This document shows positions 24,201-35,665 of a stretch of DNA of 64,000 nucleotides, in pieces. The position numbers were made by a program, and so were the translations under genes. Within the stretch, counting starts at the first letter, position 1. Each line of letters starts with the position of its first letter. The stretch spans positions 1,577,473 through 1,641,472 of the forward strand of contig WAEK01000011.1 of assembly GCA_011634665.1 (NCBI GenBank), read 5' to 3'. A model generated the notes under the pieces. The model was not told where the DNA came from. It did no database searches and saw only the letters and a list, made by a program, of their open reading frames with translations. Source of the DNA: Mortierella sp. BCC40632 (Eukaryota > Mortierellomycota > Mortierellomycetes > Mortierellales > Mortierellaceae).

Positions 24201-24698
24201 CTCAAAGAAAGCTTTACCTTGCCTCCTTGGACATGTCTTGGGCCACAACCCCAAACGCGAGCGAGGCCGAACCGAATTGAAGAATTGGAGCTAGAATGCG
24301 TCGGTGGTGGCACGGATGCAGCAAGAGGACTGGTACCAATTTTTGAGCTTTTGAGAGATTCACTTGAATATCTCCAGCTCAACCAGCTTGCTCTCTACGA
24401 GCCAACTTTGCCTATCCAGCCAAACCAAGCTAAACTGAAGCCCATCTCCTGGGGAGATCTCATTGGTGCTTGTAACTTGTCAAAGATGAAGAGAATATGT
24501 CTTGTCAGATGTGATGTGAAGGATGGAGATTTGCCCATGATTTGGGGTCATATTGCTCGATCTGCAGGTCCAAACTCTGGTCCCCTTGAGCTTTGCCTAG
24601 TTGAAACACCCATCACAAACAGCGGCTTTGAAGTTTTGGCTTCCGAGATAGACAAGTTTAATGCGCGAAAAATTACTCTAAGCACGACTCTGGATTAG
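21232..24698 (+). CDS. LRR-like protein with unrecognised N-terminal domain
   Basis: Four exons: 21232-21566, 21687-22696, 22789-22917 and 23008-24698, giving 1054 residues. A tandem ATG-ATG at 21232/21235 opens the frame. Residues 1-145 form a compact domain I do not recognise (FTKRFGPARPGFIGISSIG ... ERELCVQDGYLEYSSQG). Residues 150-480 are Ser/Gln/Pro-rich linker. From about residue 495 the protein is alpha/beta with LRR-like motifs (VQDLTLDGGCGL, LESLEMPLTVHD, LSELSIYPTTAAW, LEYLQLNQLALY, KRICLVRCDVKDGDLP). There is no signal peptide or membrane helix, so it is probably cytoplasmic or nuclear. Exon phases 2, 1, 1 all match. Possible scaffold or receptor role; function unknown. Confidence 0.75.
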
Positions 24699-24720
24699 GA
24701 AGCAATAGGGCAACGATTAC

Positions 24721-24723
<3 letters not shown>

Positions 24724-24767
<44 letters not shown>

Positions 24768-24768
24768 G
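24724..24768. repeat. (GA)n microsatellite between convergent genes
   Basis: About 45 bp of GA repeat in the 87-bp gap between the stop codons of the LRR-like gene (+) and the F-box gene (-). Confidence 0.9.
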
Positions 24769-24785
24769 GAATTGGGCGCGCGCTT

Positions 24786-26773
24786 TCATCCATCCAAAGT
24801 CCCCAATTCACCTGGAGCCCAACCAAGGCCAAGCCATTCAAGCTCATATTCAACTAGTTGATTATCCAGATAGGCCAAACCCGTTTCCAACGGTATATCA
24901 AACTCGGGCGAGAACCAATAAAAATGAGGTCGATCCAATTTCCTAAGTGGCACCAACTTTTGATGGAGTTGTAATATCCGTTGTGCGATCTCTCGTTGTC
25001 GTCGTTCATACCGTCGAGAGGGCTTACGATGACGTGAATGAGACCCGAAAGATGTGAAGCGGTCCGAATCAATGGCTCCCCAGCACATCTCATCGCTGAG
25101 ATCCCCAAAGTAGCAGGACTCTTCTCGTGCCGAGTACATGATCGAGTTACTATAGGGGTGCTCGAGAGAATAGGTTTGATCCCGGTGAACCTGTTCCTGA
25201 TCTTCCTCCTCCTGATCATCTCCGTCGTCCCATTGAACCTCGGAAGAGTCCACAATCGCTATTGCCAAATCTTCGAGCTGGTCACATACCCATTCGCATT
25301 CGACCAGATGAACCAACTCTACTGCTGAAGTAGGTCGCATGTCCTGCCAGTGATCCTTAATTAATAACTGTTTCAATCTTCGACATTGACGCAAGAGCCC
25401 AACAATACTCTGACTTGGGATCCAGCAAGCGTTCATCAACGAGATGACCTCAATGGTCTCGGCCGCATGCTGGAGCACCGTCGGCACAACTTGATCCTCT
25501 GTGTCTGTCTGAACATCAATCCAGAGATGAGTAAGCGACTGTGTCAGGAATGAAAAGTACAAGGCTTCGGAACCGCCGGGTGCTGCCGTAGCGAGAGCAT
25601 CGTCTGTATGCAGATGCAACCGTTTCAGTTGTCGACACGTCGTGGTCAAGGTTTCCATGAGATCTGCAGCTGACTGATCGTAAAAGATGGAAGGAATCTT
25701 GAGATCCACAAGACTAGGACATCGACGAAGGAACAATACCAAAAAATCTTCATCACAACCAAGACTATCTCCCGAAAACTCGAATCGCCGGAGCGAAGTC
25801 AATGGTCTTGTTCCTGTGCCCCTTGTCTCGGCTGCAATTGCAGCAATGGTCGCTGCGGAGAGCTGGACAGGTCCGCCTCGACGGTCCCGATCAGAGCCCG
25901 TCGTCGTGCAGCCCGAGTGAGCAGTTCCGTCTCCTACGCTGTATCCTGAAGAGTCCATCATGCCTTGAGAGTCTGTCATCGAAGTCGTGGTCCGGACGCG
26001 TCTTCCCATGAACCATTGGATCTCGATTGTAAAATCCTGAAGAGTCGCAGGCAAGGACTGGAGAACAGCGGAAAAGATGCGTTGACGGAACCCATGCCAT
26101 AGATGTAGTTCTAACGTGGTTAGGGTGGGATGTGAAGCCAAGGCTGAAAGGTTGGCTCGACTGTAGAGAGCATGGACAGTAGTTGATTCGTGGAAACTTC
26201 GGAGCTCGAACCGTTGGAGGTCCTGGTTGAATCCGATAAGGCTCAGTGCGGAGCGTGGTCCATGCGTTTGAACAACGACCCCTGGCGGTTGCTGCCCTGT
26301 GTGTATTACTGCCGTTGATTCATTTGTGTGCTTATTATTGTCTTGACCTCCTTCTTGTGGAGAGAGCAGGTCCTGATCAAGTCCTGTTTCGATGCATTCG
26401 CCCTGGAGATGGCCCCGGCAGATAAGTTCTCGTAATCGTCCCGAGTATGGTTGCAGCCTGGAAGACTTTTGTGTGGAGGTCCAGAGTTCTCGCATGAACG
26501 GAGATGCATCCTCCGTTAGATCGATATCCAGGGTCCGGATCTTTGCCTGGTTAGCGTGGATGGCTAGGCGTCGCTGAAGCAGATCATCATGGCTTTGGCC
26601 GGGTCGCTGGCCAGACCTGGAGCTTGAGGCAGAGGCAGCAAGGATGCTACGATAGCGAACGTATTTCCAACGATGGGATTCAAAAAAAGATCAGCCCAGG
26701 CACTGCAAACGAGACGGCAAGATGACGAGATGTCGGTCGCGGAAAGATGTAAGGCGATAGAATCAATGATCAT
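24786..26773 (-). CDS. F-box/LRR-like protein interrupted by a frameshift at a T7 homopolymer
   Basis: Reading leftwards from ATG 26773, an F-box (IALHLSATDISSSCRLVCSAW then ADLF) runs to a T7 run at 26688-26682. The downstream frame continues only if the reading frame changes there: one extra T would give ...ADLFFES joined to HRWKYVRYRSILAAS, a natural F-box C-terminal helix, and then an uninterrupted frame to the stop at 24786 (about 662 residues in total). The long frame contains LRR-like segments (LTTLELHLWHGF, LKRLHLHTDDAL, LTHLWIDVQTD, LEDLAIAIVDSS) and acidic linkers. No intron with GT-AG borders explains the shift. It is either a real inactivating indel or a homopolymer sequencing error. 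Upstream in-frame sequence stays open but has no ATG. Confidence 0.72.
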
Positions 26774-26865
26774 GGGGATATCAAAGATGGAGATGGGAGG
26801 TGGGGATGGCGCAAGCGATGGATGCAGCGATGGATGCAGCGATGGAGGAAAGAGAGGAGGGTCAT
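26770..26865 (-). other. Candidate upstream ORF overlapping the F-box start (ATGA)
   Basis: An ATG at 26865 opens 31 codons (CIHRCIHR repeats from a TCGCTGCATCCA DNA repeat) that stop at TGA 26772-26770, sharing the ATGA overlap with the F-box ATG at 26773. The arrangement could allow termination-reinitiation. It is supported only by geometry. Confidence 0.35.
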
Positions 26866-27441
26866 GAGGCGGGATCCGGCAACGACCTGGAAGGAGGGGG
26901 GTGGGAGGAGTTAATCTAATCGAGAGGAAAAGCGGCGAAGGGCAGGCAGACGGACTGGAAAGGCAAGCGGTGTACGTGTGTGTGTAAGTGTGTGTGTGTG
27001 TGTGTCAAGTCGTATGGGTGAGTATGGATGTGATGTGTGATCACTGAACAGGCGTGAGTGCGTGTGGAAAAAGGAAACCCGCCCAGAGAGAGGGGCTAGA
27101 GAGAATAGAGAGAAGAGAAGAGAAGAGAAACGAGAGAGAGAAAAGGATAGAGAGAAAAAAGAGACCAAGCCTAAACCAGCTGGGAAGCGCCATCCCACGT
27201 TCCTTTGTGCAACCTGCCCCCGCCGCGGGATGGATGCGTTCGAGAATGGCGCCTTCTCCTCCTCTTCCTCCTCCTTTCCCTTCCTCCCACAGGATCTTTT
27301 ATTCTTCCTCTTCTTCCTCTCTCTCTCTTTGCTCCTTCCCCCCCCCCCCCCCTTCCCTAGGCAGCACGGCCCATTCACTGCATATATTTTTTTTTTTTTT
27401 TTCCGCTCTATTACAGTTTCTACAATTTCGTCACTTGATTT
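26866..27441. other. Intergenic: F-box leader to EMC4 3' end
   Basis: Sense (minus) strand is CT-rich around 27,060-27,180 and 27,250-27,330, matching leaders of other genes here. (GT)n-like repeat at about 26,977-27,004, C13 run near 27,340-27,352 and T17 near 27,388-27,404. No coding signal recognised. Confidence 0.5.
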
Positions 27442-28897
27442 CTATGCTGCAAACTCGAGCGCCGTCTTGGGCTCCAGGAATGCCAACCAGTCCGAGTGCG
27501 ACGTTGGCAACAATCCCATTGCGTTCAACTTCCACATGCCCAACATGATCGTCAAAATCTGCATCGCTACAAAAGTTAGCTTGGGGAGTGCAAGTCGGTC
27601 ATCCATAAATGGTCCCTTGACGCTTGACTCATACTTTTCAAACACTAGAGAAGGGGTGGAGGGATTTTTTTTTTTTGTTTTTCCAGTGTTGTGTTGAGTG
27701 GAGGGGGGAAGGGGGTAGTCCCGAGGCGATTGCAGTGGTTCGCAAGCGAGACGTACATTCATGCATGCGCACATAGTGGAGATCAAGGTAGTGACCATGA
27801 TAAACCAACAGTGGACAGACACAGAAGCCAAAGAAAAGAAAAGAAAAAAAAAAGGGCGATCATAATTAGTCGTCAAAAATATTAGTCCAGATCTTGCCGC
27901 CACTGACATCTCTCCCCTTTTCTTTCTTTCTCTCTTTTTTTTTTATCCCTTTTACAAGACCATTTTCCATCTTTTTTCTTCCAGTTGGTCAAATCTGTGG
28001 AAATGAGTATTTTTCTGGCTCCCGCTTTTACCTTGCGACATGCTCACAAGCGCCCGGAGAGGTGAGAACATCAACATGGCTGTGATCGCAACCGAAAAGA
28101 TCTGGACACTGTTTCCGCTCATCCACAGCATGAAAGCTTGCATTGGAAGCTGTTTTCCTGGGGCCAAGGCTGCATCCCATGCTTTCTGTTTCCATGGAAA
28201 GAGAGATATATATAGTATCATGAAAGAAGAAACAGCAAGCCGGGTGAGTAACCTTACTCATATATCTTTGCTAATAGCTCCGGTTCATAACTAGATGTCA
28301 ACCATCTCAGAAGAAATACCTTGACTTTGAGCATCTCATTGTCCGTTTCAGATCCCTTTACTCCTTTCTGCAGTTTCCAACCATCCAGGGGATTGAAGGT
28401 AAAGAAGCGAGATATAAAAAATAAAAGAAAAGAAAAGAAAAAGGGATCATCTTTGTAAGAGAGTTGTTGTCGTTGTATGATTTTGCATCTGGTTTTGTCG
28501 ACTAGCTCTGGTGAGAAAGAGGGGGGAGAAGAGCAACGTTTCTCTTCATTTGGTGGCGATTGCTTTGTCAGATACCTGTCCCTTGGAAGAGAAATCTCTG
28601 TTCCCAACGTATCCTGGAGGGTCAGCAATGACGCGTCTAGTGCTTTTTGTCGTTATTATTATTTTTTTTTGAAAGAATGGGGAAAGAGTATGCATGCAAC
28701 ACACAGAGAGGATGTAACATAGCGTGTCATCTGCGGTCAGTAAAGGGAGCCAGGCTTTCATCCTTTCCACTTCATCATATGAGAACAATGTCGATGTGCT
28801 TAATGAGCATCTCTTCTCCTATTTACGTTGTTACATCGGATGATGCTGCCAAATCCGAGAAGTCAAACTTCCAGCTCTGAGTGTTAGATGTCGACAT
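27442..28897 (-). CDS. EMC4: ER membrane protein complex subunit 4
   Basis: Subunit of the EMC insertase that places tail-anchored and multi-pass proteins in the ER membrane. Five exons: 28897-28827, 28636-28576, 28367-28320, 28185-28032 and 27644-27442, giving 178 residues (human 183). Landmarks in order: DPPGYVG (residues ~35), KAWDAALAPGKQLPMQAF followed by helix 1 MLWMSGNSVQIFSVAITAML, then helix 2 and the diagnostic C-terminus MGLLPTSHSDWLAFLEP. All phases agree. Exon 3 is 48 nt. The start is the first ATG in a frame whose donor (GTAAAT) matches exon 2. Function certain. Confidence 0.94.
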
Positions 28898-29700
28898 GGT
28901 GAATGGATATAGTCCCGAGTCGAAAAGATCCGTGGTGTTGATGATGCTGTGAACCACTTGCTGGTCAGGTTGATGAGATGCACTCCTCTTCAGCACGAGC
29001 TCCTTTTACTCTCTCTCATCCCCGTACTAAGAAAAATTAAAAGTTTTGGACGTAAAAATCAACAGTCCTCAACTGCACCGACGCGTTAAATTACATCCAT
29101 TCAGTATTTTTTGGGCCTATTCGGAAAGACCCTTCATAGGTGAGTCCTCTTCGTATGCTACATGGTTACTTGAGCCAAAGTTGCGTTTAGTCTTTCGGAT
29201 GATCTAATGACGATATATCTCGAGTAAATATACTATGGACCCACAAGGGTATACCGTTCTCTCTGCTTAACATCCAACTACTATGGCAAAAAAAAAAAAA
29301 AGTAATCCTTGCAAACTGACAGAATTCGGCTGCCTAATCTTCATGGTCTACCGCTACATTCTTGTTCTGATTGAGCTCACTCCATAAAATCGTAGCCGCA
29401 TTTAAACGACCGAGGTCTTCCCTGAATTTGCTGCTCCTGCAAGCCGTGGCAATCCTAAAGAAGTATCACTGCTTCCTTGCATTAGTATAAGAACGGACTT
29501 GAAAAATCCCGCTTGCCCATGACACACGCAAAGGAGAATCCTTGGAAATTGAAGATCATGATGAGTGAAGGGTAGGAGAATTCTTGGAAATCTATCACCC
29601 AAGCAACTGCACATTTAGAAACATCCTCGGCTCTTTTTCAGTCAGAAATAAATAATATCGCCAGAAAAGTTAAATATTGGTCGTCGCCATCTTGAAAAGG
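28898..29700. other. Intergenic upstream of EMC4
   Basis: EMC4 promoter followed by about 700 bp without a confident gene. A13 run near 29,288. Around 29,540-29,600 a short imperfect duplication (GGAGAAT(C/T)CTTGGAAAT, two copies about 52 bp apart) may be part of the neighbouring LRR-like relic. Confidence 0.4.
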
Positions 29701-29718
29701 GGAATCTTGCTTTCAAAA

Positions 29719-30200
29719 TCATACAGAAAGATATCCCATCCCGATTTGTGAGTTTTCCAAAAAGGCAAGAGAAAAAAAAAAAAAAAAAAAAAAAAAGTCG
29801 GTAAAGAGCAGATTAAAAAAGTCTTCAGGTGCCATCAGCTCTAAGTGGGTCTGAGCTGCCGTGTTGCGATCCCACCAACAGTTCAAGTCATCTGTCCGCC
29901 ACTTCAGTACAAGCATCAGAGATGCAAGTTACCATCAAAGACTTTTGAGTCTTTCGTCAATCTCACCGCCTAAGCAGAAATAATGTGTTTTATCAAATCC
30001 ATCCTCTCTCCAGAGCTAAAAGTTTTGCAGGTGTCCCAAGTCCTTAACCATTGCCCTGTTCCAAGAAACAAGTGTCGAGGATATCAGTTTCCATCAAAGA
30101 GGCTGAGTCGTTTCATTTCTCCCATATGCTGGGCGGCGGCTTCGAGTACATTCTCCTTATCTTTCTTAAAAATATCTGTGTATTGGTGGCGATGAGGTGA
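29719..30200 (-). pseudogene. Degenerate LRR-like coding relic
   Basis: On the minus strand one frame from about 30,196 reads FKKDKENVLEAAAQHMGEMK then RLSLFDGN, a stop, then continues with protein-like sequence. It meets further stops and reaches a second copy of the motif (KVFDGNLHL) about 67 codons on. Another frame at 29,719-29,916 reads LVLKWRTDDLNCWWDRN. The repeated (L/V)FDGN-x-x motif is LRR-like and resembles F-box/LRR genes of this window. Four or more in-frame stops and no start indicate a dead copy. A T-rich tract at 29,771-29,797 splits it. Confidence 0.5.
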
Positions 30201-30383
30201 GAGATAGAAGGGGAGGTGAATGGGCACTCAGAGATTCAACGAGCGCCAAGAGGTAAGGACGTCGCATAAGGCAAAGTAGCTTGAATGAGATCAACCACAC
30301 ACGTACATTATCTTATCTCTGAGCTCGTTTTTACACTAAATCTTTATCTTTACTATAAGACACGACTATTGTTGTGAGAAGAA

Positions 30384-30387
<4 letters not shown>

Positions 30388-30463
<76 letters not shown>
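30388..30463. repeat. (GA)n microsatellite, about 76 bp
   Basis: Perfect GA repeat of about 38 units just downstream of the TMEM135-like stop codon (30,515, minus strand); possibly part of its 3' UTR as (CT)n. Confidence 0.95.
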
Positions 30464-30467
<4 letters not shown>

Positions 30468-30514
30468 AGGAGAGAAGAGAGGAGAAAGGTCGATGTTGTA
30501 GAATTAATCCTGCT

Positions 30515-33425
30515 CTAGTTGCGTCCAAAGACACGCGTCAATACGGTCAGATAATGCTTGTTAATCACGCTTGGGTCATTCTGATAAAGAGTCATCATCA
30601 CACCCATCGAGGCACAGAACAGTGCAATATCTCCATTCGGGAAGTTGCGCACAAATCCACGCTTCAAAAGCAACTTCCAGGTCGTCTCCAAAGCGCGAGG
30701 CAAGCAGTAGAGTGCAAGTTCCATCTGGCGTCCAGGAGCTTCGATCAAAACTGCCAATCCTGACAAAATTCCGTTGAAGAGGTAACTATTGGAGAGTAGA
30801 AGGCCAGTGAGAGAGAGATTGAGTCGACCAGGTTCAGTGTTTCTTGAGCCATAGGAGAATAGTCAACCTGTTTGCTTTATGCTTACATGAATCTAGTCTC
30901 CTTCTGGAGAACCCTGCGAAGAACGCAGGGAGCGAAGAATGCTGTCGTAACATAGACAGCCAAGAAGATACATGACCGCAATGTCGAGCGGACATAGCGG
31001 TAAGCAACATCCTTGGGGTTGGTCGCGAGCTTCTTGTTCTGGAATACAAGAGTCACAATCTAATAAAGTCCCAATCCAAGTTAGCGACAAAAAAAAAAAA
31101 AACGTAGCAACGCGCAAAAGGGTCCGCTCTCTTGGTCAAGATGGTCGCTGCATTTCACTTACAAAGTTTAGAGTTCCATACATCTTGAGGGCACGAGCAA
31201 ACTCTCCCGTAAAGATGTCGACCGCATGTGATCTGCAGGGGTAAAGAGGGTGGAGAATGGCACACAACTGAAGATCGTGGTGCACATGGCTGGGGAACAA
31301 CGTGGCGATATTGGGTGAGACGTTCGCCGCAATAAACTCTTTCGAAGGCATGCCCTTGGGAATGCTAATGTGTTCAATGCCACGAGGCATGTCCTTGATC
31401 ACCGAAAATTGAGAACGGAATGCCTCGAACAGAGGTGGGAACATGGCGCCAAACTTTTGTGGGAGTCCCGAATGCTGCATCAAAAAGTTGTAGTATGACT
31501 TTGGGAGAGCGTCAGGCTCGATCACGAGCGCATAAAGGTTGACCGAGGCTGTCAAGGACATGAGCACGGTCGCTGCGGACGCATTAAGGACCTTAGCCAG
31601 AATATCGTCCCACCCAGACTTAGTGACAAGAACCTGTTTGTCTACCGAGGGATCCACATTATCACGAAGAGTCTGTCGATTCACCGCCCTCTTGGCATTT
31701 CGGTGCTCCTCCCACTTCTTCATGCTGTAGCTGGATGCAAACTGAATAGAACGGGTGAAGAGATAGAGCGTCAGGGCTGTACGACGACTCTTGTTCTTGT
31801 CTAGGAGCAGCGTAAGCCCTGCTACGGATCCTGCAACAAATGCATTCAGGCGGTCTCCAGCATGATCCGGCCGTAGGTGACGCATTGTGCAGAGGACCCC
31901 CTTGTAGGAGGAGATAAATGAGGACAAAAAGAACGCGAATCCTAATGTATCGCTTCCTCCTGCCTTTTTGAGAATACTAGGGCTGTGTAAAACATGAAAA
32001 TGAGTGGAGGAAACCTGTTAGCAAGTGTGTTATCCATCTTTTCCAGAAGGGGAAGAGAAAGAGGGGGGTGTCTGTGTGGAGGGTGTCGGGCTGGCATGCA
32101 CATTTCTTAAACGGATGTTGAGAGTCACGGTATGGCTCGGTAGATGCATGACAAACCGGACCCAGTGTCGCTACCCGAAAAGAGTGTGGGAATCAAGAGG
32201 AAACAGGGCTGGCATGTGAAGAACAGGGGTGCCTCCGAGAGTAGCGTTCGGTTTTTTTTTTTTTTTTTTTTCCAGAAATCCAGTCAAATGACGACTCCGC
32301 CCATTCGTGTGCGGGGACTCCATATGATGGTGCCCAGATTGTTTGTCCAAGACCATAGTCACGTCGCTTCCCTACTGCATGCATACTGGCCCCCATAGTC
32401 GCTTCGGTTTCCTTGTCGCCTGCATCCCGACCGAAACGGATTCTCCATGACGCTGTCACTCTCGCCGCCCAATCAAAGTCCCCAATGGATCACCCCACCG
32501 ATCGCGAAATGCTTGTCTTCCGTTCCTTGATAAGAGGGAAGAAAAGGGGGGAGGACGAATCGGACTCGGCTTCGGCTGGCAGACAGAATCCTCCATCTCT
32601 CACCCACCCGTGGGTCGTTGGGGAGGGAAGAAAGATGTTGGATCACCCACCGCGTCCATTGTCCCGATCGCTGTCTTCCTTGTATCCAAGATGGAAACAC
32701 AACCTGTTTGTGGCACTCTGCCATGGGAAAAAAGGAAAAGAGAAAAGAAGCCATTGCCCCTACTTCCGCTCACTGTTTTTTCCCTGCTCCATCCTGTACA
32801 ATGTTGTGTGGTCAAGTTAAACACGTTCCCTTTTGAGTATGCGCCTGACGAAATGAGGACGCGGACCTACTTTTTGACTAGCTTTCCTGTGAGGAGTGCA
32901 GGCAAGACTCCAAGCAAATACTTGAGCACATAGGCAATTGCCCAGGTCTTGACGAACCCGCGGGTAACGTTCTGAGTACAAGTCTTGCCCTCGTGCTTGC
33001 ATTTGCTGACTCGTTCCTCTTTCTGCGTGATTTCAAGATGGAGACGCTGTAGGTTGTGACTAGATGACGCGAAGCAGGGAGAGAGCGATTGTGAGAAACA
33101 TGACAATGTGGCGGCAATTGCCCAGGAATGTCGGAAAGGAGTCGCGGAGAAGGGAGGAGAGAAAGAGCGAGAGAGAGAGAAGGAAGAAGAGAGGAGGGCT
33201 CGAAGAATGTGCGGGCACTTTCATGGATGTGCAGGCGAATGGGAAGTGCCACCTTGTGGAGCACGAGAGGAATGTTGTTGATGGGATGACTCACCTGCTG
33301 AGGCGCTGGAGTCGTTGTTGGAAATTGTTGAAGCCGGAAATGACCTTTTCTGTCTCTTTGTCCGTGAGTGCCTTGGAGAGCAATCCGGCGATTGCCTCCA
33401 AAAAGTTCTCCCATGCATTGTCCAT
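30515..33425 (-). CDS. TMEM135-like multi-pass membrane protein
   Basis: Five exons: 33425-33295, 33059-32871, 31982-31163, 31059-30887 and 30785-30515, giving 527 residues. The cysteine-rich N-terminal region (SKCKHEGKTCTQNVTRGF, residues ~60-80) and the conserved CAILHPLYPCRSHAVDIF and AAxC-type segments mark the TMEM135/Tim17-related family. Membrane helices are visible at AYVLKYLLGVLPALL, AFVAGSVAGLTLLL, the region around residues 190-210, SCIFLAVYVTTAFFAP and GILSGLAVLIEAPGRQMELA. Animal TMEM135 acts in mitochondrial dynamics and peroxisomal/lysosomal lipid traffic; that role is carried over by family only. Intron 2 (888 nt) is the longest in the window and contains a T19 tract (about 32,254-32,272). 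Confidence 0.86.
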
Positions 33426-34382
33426 GGTGTTGAGAGGAGAATGGGAGGACGAGAGGAAAGAAAGAAAGAAAGCGGGAGAAAGAGAAGAGAGGGAGAGAAA
33501 GAAAGAGAGACGTGTGGGGACGAGAGTTCCAAGGTGCAATAAATTTGTCACTCCGAGCCAAAGGGGTGGAACCCTAAAGAGAACAACAGGGCAACTACTA
33601 CTCAAATGCCCACGGGGACAACATTTCTGGCCACTCTTGGAAAATACCATGGCATGGTCTTGACTCTTGACAGGTGTCCAACAGGATGAACTGGAGAGAT
33701 ATGGCGTTAAGGGGCAACCTCTTCCTCTTCTTCCTCTCCCTTCTCCGGCTATCCCTCTTCTCTCACCCTCCCGAGTGCCAAGGCCCCTGGATCATGCTCT
33801 CAAGGCCCGAATGCTCAAGCAAGGACGCTTATTGCCCTTGTCCATGTCCGCCAAACGACGTTCGTTCCGAAACGCGCCTTGCGTCCCCAATGTATGACCA
33901 TGTGTTTCCGCCGAGAAATGAAAAGATGCCAAGGAGCGAGTTTCTCATAGCGACTCTGGTGCTACATTGTCTCTGTGCCTTTGCACATGTCTACCTACGT
34001 CAAGAATGCATCAAGACTCAATGGCCTCTTATGCTGCCACTTTGAGTTGTCTTTGGTGGGTCTGCACTGCTTTAAGTGTCGTCCTGTGAGCTTCCCCCAA
34101 ATCTTTCGGACGAATAGCTTGGCGCTTTCGGATTTGAGAGTCGTCGGAGGGGCTCGCAATCCCCAGCACGACTTTCCGGGAGAACACACAGCATCCTCCT
34201 ACAAACAAACAAATAAACAAATAAACGTCGAAAAAAAAAATCCATATCCAGCGCAAACTATGCTGCTCATGCCCGATCCACAATCAACAGACAGCCTTAA
34301 GTTGTCAATGAAGCTAAATGAGAGTCTATTGACTTAAAGGAGAACTCGAAAGCATCTATAAACTATTAGGATTTCCAATGGT
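33426..34382. other. Intergenic upstream of TMEM135-like gene
   Basis: The first 100 bp upstream of the start is CT-rich on the sense strand (GA-rich as written, 33,440-33,510). Farther out, short frames at 33,674-34,045 and 33,975-34,337 look non-coding. Nothing else recognised. Confidence 0.45.
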
Positions 34383-35401
34383 CTAGTTCTCAAATGAAGC
34401 GATGGATCCATCCAGGGCAACCTCCTTAGGAGGGTACTCAAGTGAATCCTGAAACCTGTAATCACTCATTTCAAAAGGCCCGCTCTTGGGTTGTGCGGCA
34501 GTGAATGAAGTAGTGGTCATGGTTAATGAAACTACTCCCGATGTCGTATGATTGGCAGCGACACCAAGTGTGGTAGAGTCGTTGACATTGGCCAGCGTTG
34601 CTTCTTGTCCCTGTTCCCCCACGGGCTTCCTCTTGAAGAACATATGGCCATAAAATGGATCCTTCCCCTTGAGTATCAAAGGAAGCCAGATCCGATCGTC
34701 CTCCCACATCTGATCATATGGGATATCGGCCAAGTCAAACCATTGTGGGCGCATTTCGTCACACCTAGCCATGGGAATCAATAGATAGCATCAAAGGAGA
34801 CTCCTTTAGAACCACCATCGGAGGTTGTGTGCCATGAAGCAAAGATTCTCAAAGTCAACTGAAAAAGGCTCCATACTCTCTTATTTGTCCCTCGTATTCA
34901 TATGCTTTGTAGACATGAGTCTCAAGTCCAACAGTATCGTGTTCAAACTGGAACAGCAAAATGCCCGATTTGTACAGAAGCTCTGGGCGAACGGTGATAC
35001 CTGCTTCTTCTTCAAGTTCTCGAAGAGCTCCTTGCTTTGGTGTCTCACCAGGTTCGACTTTGCCACCAAATCTAACAAGGGAAATTAATCAATTTTGCGG
35101 ATCAATTCAAAGTTGTGGAAGTTTAGAAGGGAAGGGTTACTGTGGTAAAGAAGCTCCTCGGACGACATGATGAAAGTCATTACCCATTCCAGAGATGTGC
35201 GCCAAATCCACGTTTCTTGTATCCGAGGAGAATCTATTCAGGTACCAGATTAGATAGGTTAAGAGCTGTCCAGCGGTTTGTTCTCATAAGAGAAGGACAG
35301 AATTGGTTGACAGCAGAGTTGTATTCTACCTTGCCCTGATCCTTGTGAATAACCATGACAAGGGTCAGAACCTTCTTAGAGGTGAGGAGGAAAGGATCCA
35401 T
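34383..35401 (-). CDS. Nudix hydrolase, MTH1/NUDT1 type (oxidised purine dNTPase)
   Basis: Hydrolyses oxidised purine nucleotides such as 8-oxo-dGTP to monophosphates, keeping them out of DNA. Four exons: 35401-35330, 35233-35184, 35071-34877 and 34764-34383, giving 232 residues. The Nudix box spans the exon 2/3 junction: GGKVEPGETPKQGALRELEE then EAGI, a perfect G-x5-E-x7-R-E-U-x-E-E-x-G-U. The MTH1-specific segment CDEMRPQWFDLADIPYDQMW and HMFFKR follow; the D-E-M-R-P aspartates read the 8-oxo base in human MTH1. The 75-residue Ser/Thr-rich C-terminal tail is absent from human MTH1. Head of the gene faces the LYS9 3' end. Confidence 0.92.
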
Positions 35402-35509
35402 GGCTGAATCAGATTGCAGATTACGATGGAGAAAGTGAGTGAATGATAAGGAATGGACCTGATCAGTTGCCTTTTTAGCTCCACAAACAGCCCGCAGTCA
35501 TGACAGTCA

Positions 35510-35512
<3 letters not shown>

Positions 35513-35543
<31 letters not shown>
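35513..35543. repeat. Poly(A) tract, 31 nt
   Basis: Between the Nudix gene start (35,401, minus) and the LYS9 stop (35,666, minus). Confidence 0.9.
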
Positions 35544-35545
<2 letters not shown>

Positions 35546-35665
35546 TCTATACAAATTCCATAGCATTTATATTCTATGTGAATCTTTAGCTATGGTGTCT
35601 GTGGGTTGTCAATGTGTTGTACAAATGGCTCGTCGTCCTTTGTCTGTTGCCATCTTTTTAATTCC

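Noticed and set aside
30331..30763. Ser-Leu and Arg-Glu dipeptide frames
   Set aside because: Pure translation of the (GA)n microsatellite.
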